Shown one piece after another: positions 18,249 through 29,758 of a stretch of 64,000 bases of DNA. The stretch is from an uncultured Roseobacter sp. (GTDB taxonomy: Bacteria; Pseudomonadota; Alphaproteobacteria; Rhodobacterales; Rhodobacteraceae), in contig NZ_CANMDB010000004.1 of assembly GCF_947496515.1 (NCBI RefSeq), positions 124,001 to 188,000 of the forward strand. The letters run 5' to 3'. Each line of letters starts with the position of its first letter. Within the stretch, counting starts at the first letter, position 1. The position numbers were made by a program, and so were the translations under genes. The notes under the pieces are model-generated. The model was not told the DNA's origin, made no database searches, and saw nothing but the letters and a program-made list of their open reading frames with translations.

Positions 18249-18728
18249 ATGGGCATCACGAAAGCTATTCAGGCCTGGGGGCCGCGCGCCGCTGTGGCGC
18301 TGCTGTGTCTCGCTGTGTCGGCCTGCGCCAGCCAGTTTCGGGAGCACGGGTATATCCCGCCGCCCGAAGATCTTGAACAGATCGTCGTAGGCATCGACAC
18401 TCGCGCTAGTGTTCAGGAAACACTCGGCAGTGCGGGAGCACGGTCGGTGACCGGCGACAGCGGCATGTACTTTGTGCGCAGCAGGTTCCGCACCTTCGCG
18501 ATGCTGGAGCCGGAAGTGGTCGAGCGCGAAGTGCTCGCGATCAGCTTTGACCAGAACGATGTCGTGACCAATCTGGAAACCTTCGGTCTGGAACGCGGAC
18601 AGGTGGTGCCGCTGACCCGCCGCGTTACCAGCTCCAGCGTGCGTGACAGCACCTTCCTGCGGCAGCTCTTTGGCAATATCGGTCGGTTCACGCCCACAGG
18701 CAGCGGCGGCGGCGGTCTCGGTCTGTAG
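18249..18728 (+). CDS. bamE: Outer-membrane assembly lipoprotein BamE
   Basis: 159 residues. A signal peptide ends in lipobox LAVSAC with Cys26 as the acylated residue. The SmpA/OmlA fold follows (GIDTRASVQETLGSAG, YFVRSRFRTF). BamE supports the BamABCD machine that inserts outer-membrane beta-barrels. The C-terminus is a Gly/Ser-rich tail. Its head-to-head arrangement with DUF177 suggests a shared promoter region at 18165-18248. Confidence 0.88.
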   Translation: MGITKAIQAWGPRAAVALLCLAVSACASQFREHGYIPPPEDLEQIVVGIDTRASVQETLGSAGARSVTGDSGMYFVRSRFRTFAMLEPEVVEREVLAISFDQNDVVTNLETFGLERGQVVPLTRRVTSSSVRDSTFLRQLFGNIGRFTPTGSGGGGLGL

Positions 18729-18790
18729 GTGTCATCGTTGCGTCACCCCGACCGTGGTAGCGCGGTCTCGACAGGGGGGTGGAGCTGGCC

Positions 18791-19516
18791 ATGACCACGC
18801 TTGAAAGAGGTCTCTACAGGGCGCGTCTTGCACAGAGCCGCGCGGATCTGCACGCGGCACAGGCCCTGCGGGCGCGTTGTTTTGGACTGGCCGGACGCCG
18901 CGATGAGGATGCTTACGACGCTCACTGCAGCCATGTCCTGATCGAAGAGGCTGCAACGGGTGCGCTTGTCTGCACCTTTCGGATGCAGGATCTCACATCT
19001 GACCGGCTGGAAAGCAGCTATGCGGCCCAGTACTACGAACTCTCCGCGCTGAGCGGCTATGAGGGTGGGATGGTCGAGATGGGGCGCTTTTGCGTCGATC
19101 CCGCCCGCCGCGACCCGGACATATTGCGGATCGCCTGGGCCGCGATGACGGCCTATGTGGACGCGCAGGATGTGCGGTTGCTCTTTGGGTGCTCATCTTT
19201 CGCGGGCACGGAGACGGCGACCTATCTGGACGCTTTCGCCATGCTCAAGGCGCGACATCTGGCGCCCGCGCGCTGGCTGCCCCGGGTCAAGGCGCGCGAG
19301 GTCTTCCGGTTTGCCGCGCGGCTGCGGCGCAAGCCGGATCTGAAAAAGGCCATGACACATATGCCGCCCCTGCTGCGCACCTATCTGATGATGGGTGGCT
19401 GGGTCAGCGATCACGCGGTGGTGGACCGGCAGATGAACACGTTGCATGTGTTCACCGGGGTGGAAATCGGCGCGATCCCGGCCGCACGCAAACGCCTGCT
19501 GCGCGCACTTGCTTGA
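18791..19516 (+). CDS. olsB: OlsB-like ornithine N-acyltransferase
   Basis: 241 residues, GNAT-related fold of the hemolysin/OlsB family. It would acylate ornithine from 3-hydroxyacyl-ACP to give lyso-ornithine lipid. RARCFGL, the GGMVEMGRFCVDP strand-helix and FGCSSFAGT match the family pattern. ATG 18791 has GGAG 6 bases before it, which is better than GTG 18779. No olsA follows; an ABC-F gene comes next, so the second enzyme would be elsewhere. A related N-acyl amino acid synthase is the alternative. Confidence 0.75.
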   Translation: MTTLERGLYRARLAQSRADLHAAQALRARCFGLAGRRDEDAYDAHCSHVLIEEAATGALVCTFRMQDLTSDRLESSYAAQYYELSALSGYEGGMVEMGRFCVDPARRDPDILRIAWAAMTAYVDAQDVRLLFGCSSFAGTETATYLDAFAMLKARHLAPARWLPRVKAREVFRFAARLRRKPDLKKAMTHMPPLLRTYLMMGGWVSDHAVVDRQMNTLHVFTGVEIGAIPAARKRLLRALA

Positions 19517-19547
19517 CCCCGAGGCCCGCGCGGCATAGCTCCGCCGC

Positions 19548-21359
19548 ATGGCCCGTATACCCTTGCTGCAACTGACCGACATTTCCCTGACCTTTGGGGG
19601 GGATCCTGTGTTCGAGGATCTCAGCCTCGTGGTGCAGCCCGGCGACCGGGTGGCGCTGGTGGGGCGCAACGGGTCGGGCAAATCCACGCTGATGAAGGTG
19701 ATGGCCGGTCTGGTGGAGGCCGATCGTGGCGAGGTGGTGGCCGGGCCGGGTGTCTCCGTCGGCTATATGGAGCAGGACCCGGATCTCACGGGCTTTGACA
19801 CTTTGGGTGATTTCGCGGCCCACGGGCTGGAGCCCGCGCAGATGTATCTGGTGGAGCGTGCCGGTGAGGGGCTGAAGTTCGACCCTGCCCGACCCGTGGA
19901 GACCGCCAGCGGCGGCGAGCGGCGGCGCGCAGCACTCGCCCGGCTGATGGCGCAGGACCCCGATCTGATGCTGCTCGACGAGCCCACCAACCATCTCGAC
20001 ATCGAGGCGATCTCCTGGCTGGAGGCGGAGCTGCGCCAGAGCCGCAAGGGCTATGTTGTGATCAGCCACGACCGCGCCTTTCTGCGCGCGCTGACCCGGG
20101 CAACGCTCTGGGTTGACCGGGGCGTGGTGCGGCGGCAGGAAAAAGGGTTCGCCGATTTCGAAGCCTGGCGCGACGACGTCTGGCAGACGGAAGACACCCA
20201 GACCCACAAGCTGAACCGCAAGATCAAGGCGGAGGCCCGCTGGGCGGTCGAGGGGATCTCTGCCCGGCGCAAGCGCAATCAGGGGCGGGTGCGCGCCCTG
20301 CAGGATCTGCGGGCCGAGCGCGCCTCGCAGATCAAACGCCAGGGCACCGCGGCCATGGCCTTTGAGGCGGGGCCGAAATCCGGGCGCAAGGTGATCGAGG
20401 CGGATCAGATCAGTAAGTCCTTTGGCGAGACTGTCATTCTGCAGCCCTTTTCCATCACCGTGCAGCGCGGCGACCGGGTGGCCTTTGTCGGACCCAACGG
20501 GGTAGGCAAGACCACGCTGCTGAACATGCTCATCGGAAAACTGGCCCCGGACAGCGGCACGGTGACCCCGGGCACCAACCTTGAGATGGCGGTTTTCGAC
20601 CAGACCCGCGCACAGCTCGACCCCGACATGAGCCTGTGGGACAGTCTGACAGGCGATCCGGACATGCGTGTGTCCGGCAAGGCAGATCAGATCATGGTGC
20701 GGGGCCAGCCCAAGCATGTGGTGGGCTATCTCAAGGAGTTCCTCTTTGACGAAGCGCAGGCGCGCGCGCCCGTCCGGTCGCTGTCGGGCGGGGAGAAAGC
20801 CCGCCTGCTGCTCGCCCGGATCATGGCGCGGCCCAGTAATTTGCTGGTGCTGGACGAGCCGACCAACGATCTGGATGTGGAGACACTCGATCTGTTGCAG
20901 GATCTCCTGGGCCAATACGATGGCACGGTGATGATCGTCAGCCACGACCGCGACTTTCTTGACCGGGTCGCGGCGGTCACCATCGTGTTGGAGCCGGGCG
21001 GGCGCGCAACGGCCTACGCCGGTGGCTGGAGCGACATGCAAAGCCAGCGCAAGGAGGTTGCCAAAGCCGAAAAGCCCGCCAGGCAAAAGACCGGTGGCAC
21101 CGCGCCGAAGCCGAAAACCGGCGGCGCGGGCCGGCTGAGCTTTACCGAGAAGCACAGGCTGGAAGCATTGCCCGACGAGATGGCGCAGCTGGAGGCGGAG
21201 ATCAGCAAACTCGAAACCTTGCTGAGCGATCCCGCGCTCTTCACCGATGCGCCGGTCAAGTTCACCAAGGCCACCGAGGCGCTCGTTGCGCGTCAAAAGA
21301 AACTGAGCGCGGCAGAGGAGGAGTGGCTGACGCTGGAGGAGCGGGCGGAGAACGGCTAG
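19548..21359 (+). CDS. ABC-F family ATPase (Uup-like)
   Basis: 603 residues with two ATP-binding cassettes on one chain and no membrane segment. Walker A is GRNGSGKST at 39-47 with a second, GPNGVGKTT, in the other half; signatures are SGGERRR and LSGGEKAR. The C-terminal Lys-rich, coiled-coil end favours the Uup branch. ABC-F proteins act on ribosomes or on DNA structures rather than in transport. It is the first of two ABC-F genes in the window. Its stop overlaps the convergent SDR stop. Confidence 0.88.
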   Translation: MARIPLLQLTDISLTFGGDPVFEDLSLVVQPGDRVALVGRNGSGKSTLMKVMAGLVEADRGEVVAGPGVSVGYMEQDPDLTGFDTLGDFAAHGLEPAQMYLVERAGEGLKFDPARPVETASGGERRRAALARLMAQDPDLMLLDEPTNHLDIEAISWLEAELRQSRKGYVVISHDRAFLRALTRATLWVDRGVVRRQEKGFADFEAWRDDVWQTEDTQTHKLNRKIKAEARWAVEGISARRKRNQGRVRALQDLRAERASQIKRQGTAAMAFEAGPKSGRKVIEADQISKSFGETVILQPFSITVQRGDRVAFVGPNGVGKTTLLNMLIGKLAPDSGTVTPGTNLEMAVFDQTRAQLDPDMSLWDSLTGDPDMRVSGKADQIMVRGQPKHVVGYLKEFLFDEAQARAPVRSLSGGEKARLLLARIMARPSNLLVLDEPTNDLDVETLDLLQDLLGQYDGTVMIVSHDRDFLDRVAAVTIVLEPGGRATAYAGGWSDMQSQRKEVAKAEKPARQKTGGTAPKPKTGGAGRLSFTEKHRLEALPDEMAQLEAEISKLETLLSDPALFTDAPVKFTKATEALVARQKKLSAAEEEWLTLEERAENG

Positions 21360-22111
21360 CGCATGCGCAGGGCGCCGTCGATGCGGATGACCTCTCCGTT
21401 CAGATACCCCGCTCCGATGATGAAGGCGGCCAGCGCTGCGAACTCCGCCGGATCGCCCAGCCGTGGCGGGCAGGGCACGTCAGCGGCCAGCTGTGCCTGC
21501 ACCTCCTCTCCCAGACCGGCCAGCATCGGCGTCATGAAAATCCCCGGCGCGATGGTCATCACCCGGATACCGCTGGAGGCGAGATCACGCGCCATCGGCA
21601 GGCAGAGCCCGACCACACCGCCCTTGGAGGCCGCATAGGCTGTCTGGCCCTTTTGCCCGTCGAAAGCGGCAATGGAGGCTGTGTTGATGATGACGCCGCG
21701 CGCGCCCGTCTCGTCAGCGGTGTTGCCCTGCATCGCCTCCGCCGCCAGTCGGGCGACGTTGAAAGTGCCCACGAGATTGATGTCGATGGTACGAGTGAAG
21801 AGCGGCAGCGGATGCGGCCCGTCGCGCCCCACGGTCTTTGCCGCATCGGCGATACCGGCGCAGTTGATGGCGGCGGTGATCCGTCCCATGCGCTTGATGG
21901 CCAGCGACACGGCTTCCTCCACCGAGGCGGCATCGGTTACATCGGTTTGCGCAAAGCTCGCGCCGATCTCGCCCGCGATGGCGGTTCCGCGCGCCGCGTC
22001 CCGGTCCAGCAGCGTCACCTGCGCGCCTTGTGCTACCAGATGGCGCGCGGTCGCCTCTCCCAGACCTGAGGCCGCGCCAGTGACAATCGCGGCAGTTTCG
22101 GTGATCTGCAT
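21356..22111 (-). CDS. SDR oxidoreductase (3-hydroxyacyl-CoA dehydrogenase type)
   Basis: 251 residues. The Rossmann motif TGAASGLGEA begins at residue 11; the catalytic residues are Ser146, Tyr159 and Lys163 (YAASK). The sequence resembles type II 3-hydroxyacyl-CoA dehydrogenase (HSD17B10-like), which oxidises 3-hydroxyacyl-CoA in beta-oxidation. Substrate assignment among SDRs by eye is only moderate. It is convergent with the ABC-F gene, with the two stop codons overlapping. Confidence 0.8.
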   Translation of the reverse strand: MQITETAAIVTGAASGLGEATARHLVAQGAQVTLLDRDAARGTAIAGEIGASFAQTDVTDAASVEEAVSLAIKRMGRITAAINCAGIADAAKTVGRDGPHPLPLFTRTIDINLVGTFNVARLAAEAMQGNTADETGARGVIINTASIAAFDGQKGQTAYAASKGGVVGLCLPMARDLASSGIRVMTIAPGIFMTPMLAGLGEEVQAQLAADVPCPPRLGDPAEFAALAAFIIGAGYLNGEVIRIDGALRMR

Positions 22112-22164
22112 GGGGTTCTCCGCTCGGGTGTGCCTTGCACAGAAGCACGCAGGCCGCGGGCTGT

Positions 22165-23058
22165 CTAGGTCCCGGCCATGAGAGCCCGGTCCAGTCTGGC
22201 CAGCGGACGCGCGAGCGGGCGCAGCGCCGGCGCATAGATCCACGTACCGCCCAGCCGCTGCGTCACAGCACCTGTGCCCAGCTTGAACCGCGCGCGTCCG
22301 GCACCCTCTTCGGTGTCGAGCGTGCCCAACTCCAGCCGCCGCATGCCCTTGCGCCGGGCCCAGAGAATGGCCTGCCACATGAGCAGCGTCTGTGCCGAGG
22401 TCAGACGCCCCAGAGGCCCGGTATGGCCGATGTGATAGCTTGCCACCTCACCGTGGCGCAGCAGCAGGAGAGCGGAGACCGGGTTGCCGCCCAGTCGCGC
22501 CGTAAAGAGCTTGGCCTGGCTGGGGTTGGCGCGGGCAAAGGCGCGGGTCAGCGCAGGCGGCCAGCTACGGTACCGGCGCGCGCGCTGCTGCTGTGCATCC
22601 ATCTGGAGCAGCCAATGGGAGGGATCATCTGGCAGGTTCTGCCGCGAGATCCGCAATTCCTGCCGCTGCGCATGGCGCAGCCGGTTACGCCACTTCTGGT
22701 GCAGACCTGCCATCAGCGCGTCCTCCCCGGGCGATAGATCGAGCCAGGCCACCGTGGTCGGGCTGACCACGGGCAGGGCGCCCAGCTGGCCCAGGGGCAT
22801 TGGCGCATCAGGGCTGAGGATAACCGGTCCGCGCCCGGGCAGCCGTTCCAGCAGGCGGTGCATGTCAAAGACCGTCTGCGCGCGGGGTCTGACGATCATC
22901 CGCACGGGAAGTGGCCCGAAGGTGCGGTGCAGGACCAACGTGCCACAGGCCAGCCGCTCGGGCGTGCGTCCGAATGCTGCCAGGGCCCGATGAAACGCCT
23001 CGCTCTGCTGAAGAGGGACAGGGGCGGAGACGGGAGCAGCATCGAACATGGGCCGCAT
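22165..23058 (-). CDS. FemAB/GNAT-like acyltransferase
   Basis: 297 residues. The second half (KWRNRLRHAQRQELRISR, then AKLFTARLGGNPVSALLLLRHGEVASYHIGHT) has the FemAB-type GNAT fold used for aminoacyl or acyl transfer. GNAT relatives in Rhodobacterales are often annotated simply as acetyltransferases, and the substrate is unknown. It starts with ATG 23058 and is divergent from a tiny membrane-protein gene. Confidence 0.65.
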   Translation of the reverse strand: MRPMFDAAPVSAPVPLQQSEAFHRALAAFGRTPERLACGTLVLHRTFGPLPVRMIVRPRAQTVFDMHRLLERLPGRGPVILSPDAPMPLGQLGALPVVSPTTVAWLDLSPGEDALMAGLHQKWRNRLRHAQRQELRISRQNLPDDPSHWLLQMDAQQQRARRYRSWPPALTRAFARANPSQAKLFTARLGGNPVSALLLLRHGEVASYHIGHTGPLGRLTSAQTLLMWQAILWARRKGMRRLELGTLDTEEGAGRARFKLGTGAVTQRLGGTWIYAPALRPLARPLARLDRALMAGT

Positions 23059-23095
23059 TAACGCATCTGAAACCTAAGTGCGGGTTAATGTGGCC

Positions 23096-23227
23096 ATGAA
23101 AAAGACTGTCCAAGGCATCGCTGCCCCCGCCCCGCGTCTGACACGCACCGCCGCTTTCCTTATTGCGGTTGGCATGTCCATCCCCGTCTTTGCCGTGCTG
23201 ACGCTGATCGACAGGCTCTGGTTCTGA
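23096..23227 (+). CDS. Small single-pass membrane protein
   Basis: 43 residues, starting MKKTVQGIAAPAP. A hydrophobic segment at roughly 20-38 (FLIAVGMSIPVFAVLTLI) is long enough to span the membrane, and the end is charged/aromatic (DRLWF). It is flanked by a divergent FemAB-like gene and free sequence. No clear Shine-Dalgarno is seen, so support is coding logic only. Confidence 0.5.
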   Translation: MKKTVQGIAAPAPRLTRTAAFLIAVGMSIPVFAVLTLIDRLWF

Positions 23228-23548
23228 ACAAGAGCGCAGGGTCGGCACTGATCCAGCGGGCTGCGGCTGTCGCATGAGCGTTCTCGGGTCGTTGCCAGCC
23301 CCGGAAGCATTCTGGTGTCGACGCGACACCACCGCTTTGATGATGGCCAACCGATAGAGCCGGCGTCGGTTTATGGCGGGCATGCTGTTTGGCTCCACCA
23401 TCCCCCCGGGGGGGGCGATTGGGATACTCGGCGGGCCCGTTCAGATGCCCAAACAAGAGCGTCTCAGATACGGCTACCTGCGGACAAAGGTGCCGACATA
23501 GCGCCGGATCGCACGATCAAAGCCACCATGCCGGACCTCTGTCTCTGC
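23228..23548. other. Gene-free spacer
   Basis: 321 bases between the small membrane protein and the tyrS stop. No RNA gene, terminator or family signature was seen. A run of C then G near 23402-23415 is its only oddity. Very short frames in it lack ribosome sites. Confidence 0.5.
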
Positions 23549-24799
23549 CTAGCCAAGCTGCACCAGCGCGTGACGTTTCTTGCCCGCGCTGAGTTTGAGC
23601 GGGCGCGACAGCGCTGCCGCGTCAATCATCAGACCCGCATCGGTGAGCGGCACATCGTCCAGCCGCGCACCATTCTCCGCGATCAGACGTTTGGCTTCCT
23701 TGCCGGAGCCCGCCAGACCCGATTTCACAATCAGCTGCACCACGGAGATACCGCTGCCGAGATCGGCTTGGCTCAGGGTCAGGGTCGGCAGATCATCCCC
23801 CACGCCGCCCTTTTCGAAAACTTCGCGGGCCGTGGCCTCCGCGGCTGTCGCAGCCTCCGCACCATGAAGCAGGGTGGTGACTTCGGCGGCCAGCGTGACC
23901 TTTGCGTCGTTGATCTCCGCGCCTTGCAGCGCGCCCAGCCGGTCGCATTCCTCGACCGGTAATTCAGTGAAGAGTTTCAGGAACTTGCCCACATCCGCAT
24001 CGGCCACGTTGCGCCACCATTGCCAGAACGCGTAGGGCGACATCATGTCAGCGTTCAGCCAGACGGCCCCTTCGGCGGATTTGCCCATCTTCTTGCCATC
24101 GGCTCGGGTCACCAGCGGTGTGGTCAGGCCGAACGCGTCCTCCCCGTCCATGCGCCGCACCAGATCGGCGCCCGAGACGATGTTGCCCCATTGATCCGAC
24201 CCGCCCATTTGAAGGCGACAATCATAGCGGCGGTGCAACTCCAGAAAATCATAGGACTGTAGCAGCATGTAGTTGAATTCGATGAAAGACAGCGGCTGTT
24301 CGCGGTCCAGACGTGATTTTACGCTCTCAAAGGCCATCAGCCGGTTGATCGTGAAATGCTTGCCGATATCGCGCAGGAAATCGATGTATTTCAGCTGGTC
24401 GAGCCATTCCGCGTTGTTCACCAGAGGCGAATCCAGCGGCCCGTCGCCGTAAGAGATGTAGCGCGAGAACACCTGCCGGATGCCGTCGGCGTTGTGGTTG
24501 ATCTGCTCAACCGACAGGATCTTGCGCATTTCGTCCTTGCCGGACGGATCGCCCACCTTGGTTGTGCCGCCACCCATCAGCGTGATGGGCCGGTGCCCGG
24601 TTTTCTGTAGCCAGCGCAGCAGCATGATCTGCACCAGATTGCCGATATGCAGGCTGGTCGCGGTCAGATCAAAGCCGATGTAGCCGGTAACAACCCCCTT
24701 GCAGAGCCGCTCGTCCAGCTCCTGCAGATTGGTGCAATCGGCGATGAAGCCGCGGCTGCTCAGCTCATGCAGGAATTCGGACTTGGGGCGATAGGTCAT
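23549..24799 (-). CDS. tyrS: Tyrosyl-tRNA synthetase
   Basis: 416 residues, class I synthetase for tRNA-Tyr. The HIGH motif is HIGN at 51-54; the KMSKS loop reads KMGKS at 237-241, within the normal range for bacterial Tyr[13 protein letters not shown] is the tyrosine-site motif, and a C-terminal S4 RNA-binding domain is present ([21 protein letters not shown]). ATG 24799 is chosen; an upstream in-frame extension overlaps anmK on the other strand and is not conserved. Confidence 0.96.
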   Translation of the reverse strand: MTYRPKSEFLHELSSRGFIADCTNLQELDERLCKGVVTGYIGFDLTATSLHIGNLVQIMLLRWLQKTGHRPITLMGGGTTKVGDPSGKDEMRKILSVEQINHNADGIRQVFSRYISYGDGPLDSPLVNNAEWLDQLKYIDFLRDIGKHFTINRLMAFESVKSRLDREQPLSFIEFNYMLLQSYDFLELHRRYDCRLQMGGSDQWGNIVSGADLVRRMDGEDAFGLTTPLVTRADGKKMGKSAEGAVWLNADMMSPYAFWQWWRNVADADVGKFLKLFTELPVEECDRLGALQGAEINDAKVTLAAEVTTLLHGAEAATAAEATAREVFEKGGVGDDLPTLTLSQADLGSGISVVQLIVKSGLAGSGKEAKRLIAENGARLDDVPLTDAGLMIDAAALSRPLKLSAGKKRHALVQLG

Positions 24800-24863
24800 C
24801 GGACTTGCTCTTGGCTGGAAAACTGCACACTCTATAGGCGGTGCGCAGACAAAGGAAAAGACT

Positions 24864-25988
24864 TTGCCCAAAGCCTCCCTGAAAACCGGCGCGCTGACCG
24901 CCATGGGCACCATGAGCGGGACGTCTCTGGACGGGGTGGATGCCGCCGCGATCAGCACCGATGGCCATCGGATCATGGGGTTCGGAGCCTCTGCCTATCG
25001 CGCCTATTCCGACGCAGAACGGGCGGTTTTGCGCGCCGCCCTGGGCCACTGGTCTGGCCCCGCGGTCGCGGCTGCGGCGGAGATCGTGGAGCGCGCGCAT
25101 CTGTCGCTGTTGGCTGCACAAGACGCGGTGGATCTGATCGGGTTTCATGGCCAGACGCTGGCCCACGCGCCAGCGGATGGGCGCACGCTGCAGGTGGGGC
25201 ACGGGGCGCGCTTGGCAACGGTGCTCGGCACACCGGTGGTCTGGGATTTCCGCGGGCTGGACGTGGCAGAAGGCGGCGAAGGCGCGCCGCTGGCACCCTT
25301 TTTCCATTTTGCCTGTGCTCAGCACATTGGCGCGGAGGCGCCGCTGGCGTTTCTGAACCTCGGTGGCGTCGGTAACCTGACATATCTCGACCCGCGCTTT
25401 GATGCGCCGGAGGCGCCCGGCGCGCTACTGGCCTTTGACACCGGGCCCGCCAACGCGCCGATCAACGATCTGATGCAGGCACGACGCGGGCTGCCCTATG
25501 ACGACGGGGGCGCCTTGGCCCGCGCAGGTCGGGTGGACCGGTCGGTCGTGGCGATGTTCGAGGCCGAAGCCTACCTCGCCCGCGTGCCGCCCAAGTCTCT
25601 GGACCGGGACGATTTTCCCCGCCTGCTGCCGTTGGTCGAGGGGTTGGGCGATGGGGATGCCGCCGCGACACTCACTGCCATTTGCGTCGCCGGGGTTGCG
25701 GCGGGGCTTGATCACTGCCCGGAGCCGCCCGCGCGTGTGCTGGTGACGGGCGGCGGTCGCAAGAACCCGGTGCTTATGCAGATGCTGGCCGCGGCGCTGC
25801 CCTGCCCGGTGGCAGCGGTCGAGGAGGTGGGGCTCGACGGGGATATGCTGGAGGCGCAGGCCTTTGCCTATCTGGCCGTGCGCGTGGCGCGCAGGCTGCC
25901 GACGAGTTGCCCAGGGACGACGGGGGTGCGGCAACCGGTCAGCGGCGGGCGGCTCAGCTGGCCGGATCGTCGGGATGTGGCGATCTAG
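24864..25988 (+). CDS. anmK: Anhydro-N-acetylmuramic acid kinase
   Basis: 374 residues. It phosphorylates and opens 1,6-anhydroMurNAc in peptidoglycan recycling, downstream of Nag[15 protein letters not shown] near the start is the family signature; [13 protein letters not shown] and [16 protein letters not shown] are also typical. TTG 24864 is preferred because AAAGGAAAAG lies just before it; ATG 24903 would begin right at the signature. It is divergent from tyrS, a common pairing in Rhodobacterales. Confidence 0.93.
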   Translation: MPKASLKTGALTAMGTMSGTSLDGVDAAAISTDGHRIMGFGASAYRAYSDAERAVLRAALGHWSGPAVAAAAEIVERAHLSLLAAQDAVDLIGFHGQTLAHAPADGRTLQVGHGARLATVLGTPVVWDFRGLDVAEGGEGAPLAPFFHFACAQHIGAEAPLAFLNLGGVGNLTYLDPRFDAPEAPGALLAFDTGPANAPINDLMQARRGLPYDDGGALARAGRVDRSVVAMFEAEAYLARVPPKSLDRDDFPRLLPLVEGLGDGDAAATLTAICVAGVAAGLDHCPEPPARVLVTGGGRKNPVLMQMLAAALPCPVAAVEEVGLDGDMLEAQAFAYLAVRVARRLPTSCPGTTGVRQPVSGGRLSWPDRRDVAI

Positions 25989-26404
25989 TCGCGGGGTATG
26001 TCAAAGCCGGGTGGCGCCAGAGTGAAACCCTCGAACTGGAAGCCGGGCGAGACGGTGCAACTCACGAGCGTGTAATTGCCCGTCGTGGCCGCCGCCTGCC
26101 AGTGATCTTTGGGCACGATGATCTGCGGAGCGCCCCGCGCCAGGTCGGGAGTGAGCAGGTGATCGGTGGCTGGGCCTTCCTCGTTGCCGCTCAGCGACAG
26201 GATCAGCGGCGCCCCGGTATGGTAGAGCCAGATTTCGGTGCCATCTACTTTGTGCCAGTGGCTGCGCTCGCCTTCGGCCAGCAGGAAATAGATGCAGGTG
26301 CCGCTTGGCCGGCCCTCGCCATCGGCGACCCATGTCTGGCGATAGTGGCCGCCTTCGGGATGCGGCTGGAGGTCGAGGCGGGCGATGATGTCGGCTGCTG
26401 TCAT
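25985..26404 (-). CDS. DUF985-type cupin
   Basis: 139 residues, one double-stranded beta-helix domain. [26 protein letters not shown] and [16 protein letters not shown] are DUF985 signatures, with the two His of SHWH likely metal or ligand contacts. Biochemical function is unknown. Its stop overlaps the convergent anmK stop by 4 bases. Confidence 0.82.
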   Translation of the reverse strand: MTAADIIARLDLQPHPEGGHYRQTWVADGEGRPSGTCIYFLLAEGERSHWHKVDGTEIWLYHTGAPLILSLSGNEEGPATDHLLTPDLARGAPQIIVPKDHWQAAATTGNYTLVSCTVSPGFQFEGFTLAPPGFDIPRD

Positions 26405-26469
26405 GGTCTGAGACTACCTCTGGCGCGCTCAACAGCCAACGGTGGTTCTGACGCAGACCGCAGGTATAT

Positions 26470-26493
26470 GAGTATTTTTGGAAGGATGAAAGA
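26470..26493 (-). repeat. 3'-end motif, copy 1
   Basis: One of three 24-base copies in the window, with plus-strand consensus GAGTnTnTnTGGmA then rGrTGAAAGA. On the minus strand it begins 21 bases beyond the stop codon of the DarT-like gene. See copies at 35083 and 56914. Confidence 0.6.
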
Positions 26494-26514
26494 AGCGGTT
26501 TATTTTTTTAGGCG

Positions 26515-28436
<1,922 letters not shown>

Positions 28437-28465
28437 TTATCGGGCCGCGGCGCACATGGAAAGGC

Positions 28466-29338
28466 TCAGGGACCGTTAGCGCGAACATTCCGTTCCCGCC
28501 AGAGCGTATAGAGCCCCGAAGACACGATGATTGCAGCGCCGATCAGGGTGAGGCTGTCGGGCCGTTCGGAGAAGACGACGATGCCGATGACCAGAGCAAA
28601 GAGGATGCGGCTGTAGCGGAAGGGCGTGACGAACCCGACCTCTCCCACACGCATGGCGGTGACGATGCCGTAATAGGCGACGGTCTGGATCAGCACCGTG
28701 ATGGCGAGCCGGACCCAGTCGGTGGGGGACGGGGCGACAAAGGCGGTGTCATTGGCCCACATCAGCAGGGCAGACGCCGGGATCAGCACCAGAAAAGCCA
28801 GGAAACTCAACTGCATGGAGGAGGTTTGTGGCGGCACGCGCCGGGTCGCGAGATCGCGCAGGCCAAGGCCGATGACGCCCTGGACGGCAAAGAGCGAGAG
28901 CCAGCTGAACCCCTCCATCCCCGGTCTGATGATCAGCATGACGCCGAAAAACCCGACCAGAATGGCCGCCCAGCGACGCCAGCCCACGGTCTCTCCCAGA
29001 AAGAGTGCAGCCCCCAGTGTCACAAAGAGCGGGGTGGCCTGCAGAATGGCCGAAGCGGTCGAAAGCGGGATAAGCGCGATGGCAGTGACAAAGCCCAGCG
29101 TGCCGATCAGTTCGCCCAAGGCCCGCAGGCCGATGGCGGGGGTCAGCATGTCACGCGACAGAAGTGGCTGGCGCTGCCACAGCAGGAGCGGGCCCACGAT
29201 GAGGGCACTGCCCAGCCCCAGCATGCCGACGATCTGACCGACGGGCAGGGCGCTCGCCATGAGCTTGATCAGCATGTCTTCCAGGGCGAAGGCAAGCATG
29301 GCCAACACCATGAAGGCGGCGCCGCGCAGATTATCCAT
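28466..29338 (-). CDS. EamA-family DMT transporter
   Basis: 290 residues with about ten hydrophobic helices in two EamA repeats. The substrate is unknown; relatives export amino acids or metabolites, or move S-adenosylmethionine. The second repeat ends in IVVFSERPDSLTLIGAAIIVSSGLYTLWRE, typical of the family. The ATG at 29338 is clear. A second DMT protein is encoded at 34.1 kb. Confidence 0.85.
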   Translation of the reverse strand: MDNLRGAAFMVLAMLAFALEDMLIKLMASALPVGQIVGMLGLGSALIVGPLLLWQRQPLLSRDMLTPAIGLRALGELIGTLGFVTAIALIPLSTASAILQATPLFVTLGAALFLGETVGWRRWAAILVGFFGVMLIIRPGMEGFSWLSLFAVQGVIGLGLRDLATRRVPPQTSSMQLSFLAFLVLIPASALLMWANDTAFVAPSPTDWVRLAITVLIQTVAYYGIVTAMRVGEVGFVTPFRYSRILFALVIGIVVFSERPDSLTLIGAAIIVSSGLYTLWRERNVRANGP

Positions 29339-29758
29339 TGGGTGTCCTTTACCGGGGTTGATCGCGGGGTCGCAGAAACGCCCGCCCGGGTCAATCGGCG
29401 GATGGGCACAAAGGGTTAACGCACGGACCGCGCAACGGGATCGGGGCCGGGCGGCAGCGCGGGGTGAGAACGGCCTTTGCCCGTTGTAAAGAAGGCGCAG
29501 GAGGCTATCGGTATCACGTCGGTAAGACGTCGGTATTCCGTCGGTGCGCGTGTCGGTACGGGTATGGTAACGGGGCGCGCGATGGGGTTCGTGACGAAAG
29601 GATTACAGGACAGGTCCTGCGATTGTGCTGGCGGCGCGTGACGAAATAAGTGTCATTTTGGCGATCCGCGAGAGGGGGATTTACCGGATTTTAAAGTCGG
29701 CGACGCAGGCTGGCACCTAGTCGGGTGAAGGGCCTGTCAGACGAATGCGAGGTGTGTT
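29339..29758. promoter_or_regulatory. Long leader with phased TCGGT repeats
   Basis: 420 bases between the divergent DMT transporter and the 340-residue orphan gene, with no coding region. It contains five TCGGT units phased at 11-12 bp (29508-29564) and a repeated CGTGACGAAA at 29590-29599 and 29637-29646. Both arrays lie upstream of the orphan, suggesting protein binding on one DNA face. Confidence 0.45.
29508..29564. repeat. Helically phased direct repeats
   Basis: Five TCGGT(A/G) units start at 29508, 29519, 29530, 29541 and 29553. The first three are 11-base repeats: TCGGTATCACG, TCGGTAAGACG and TCGGTATTCCG. The spacing of about one helical turn suits cooperative binding. Confidence 0.65.
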
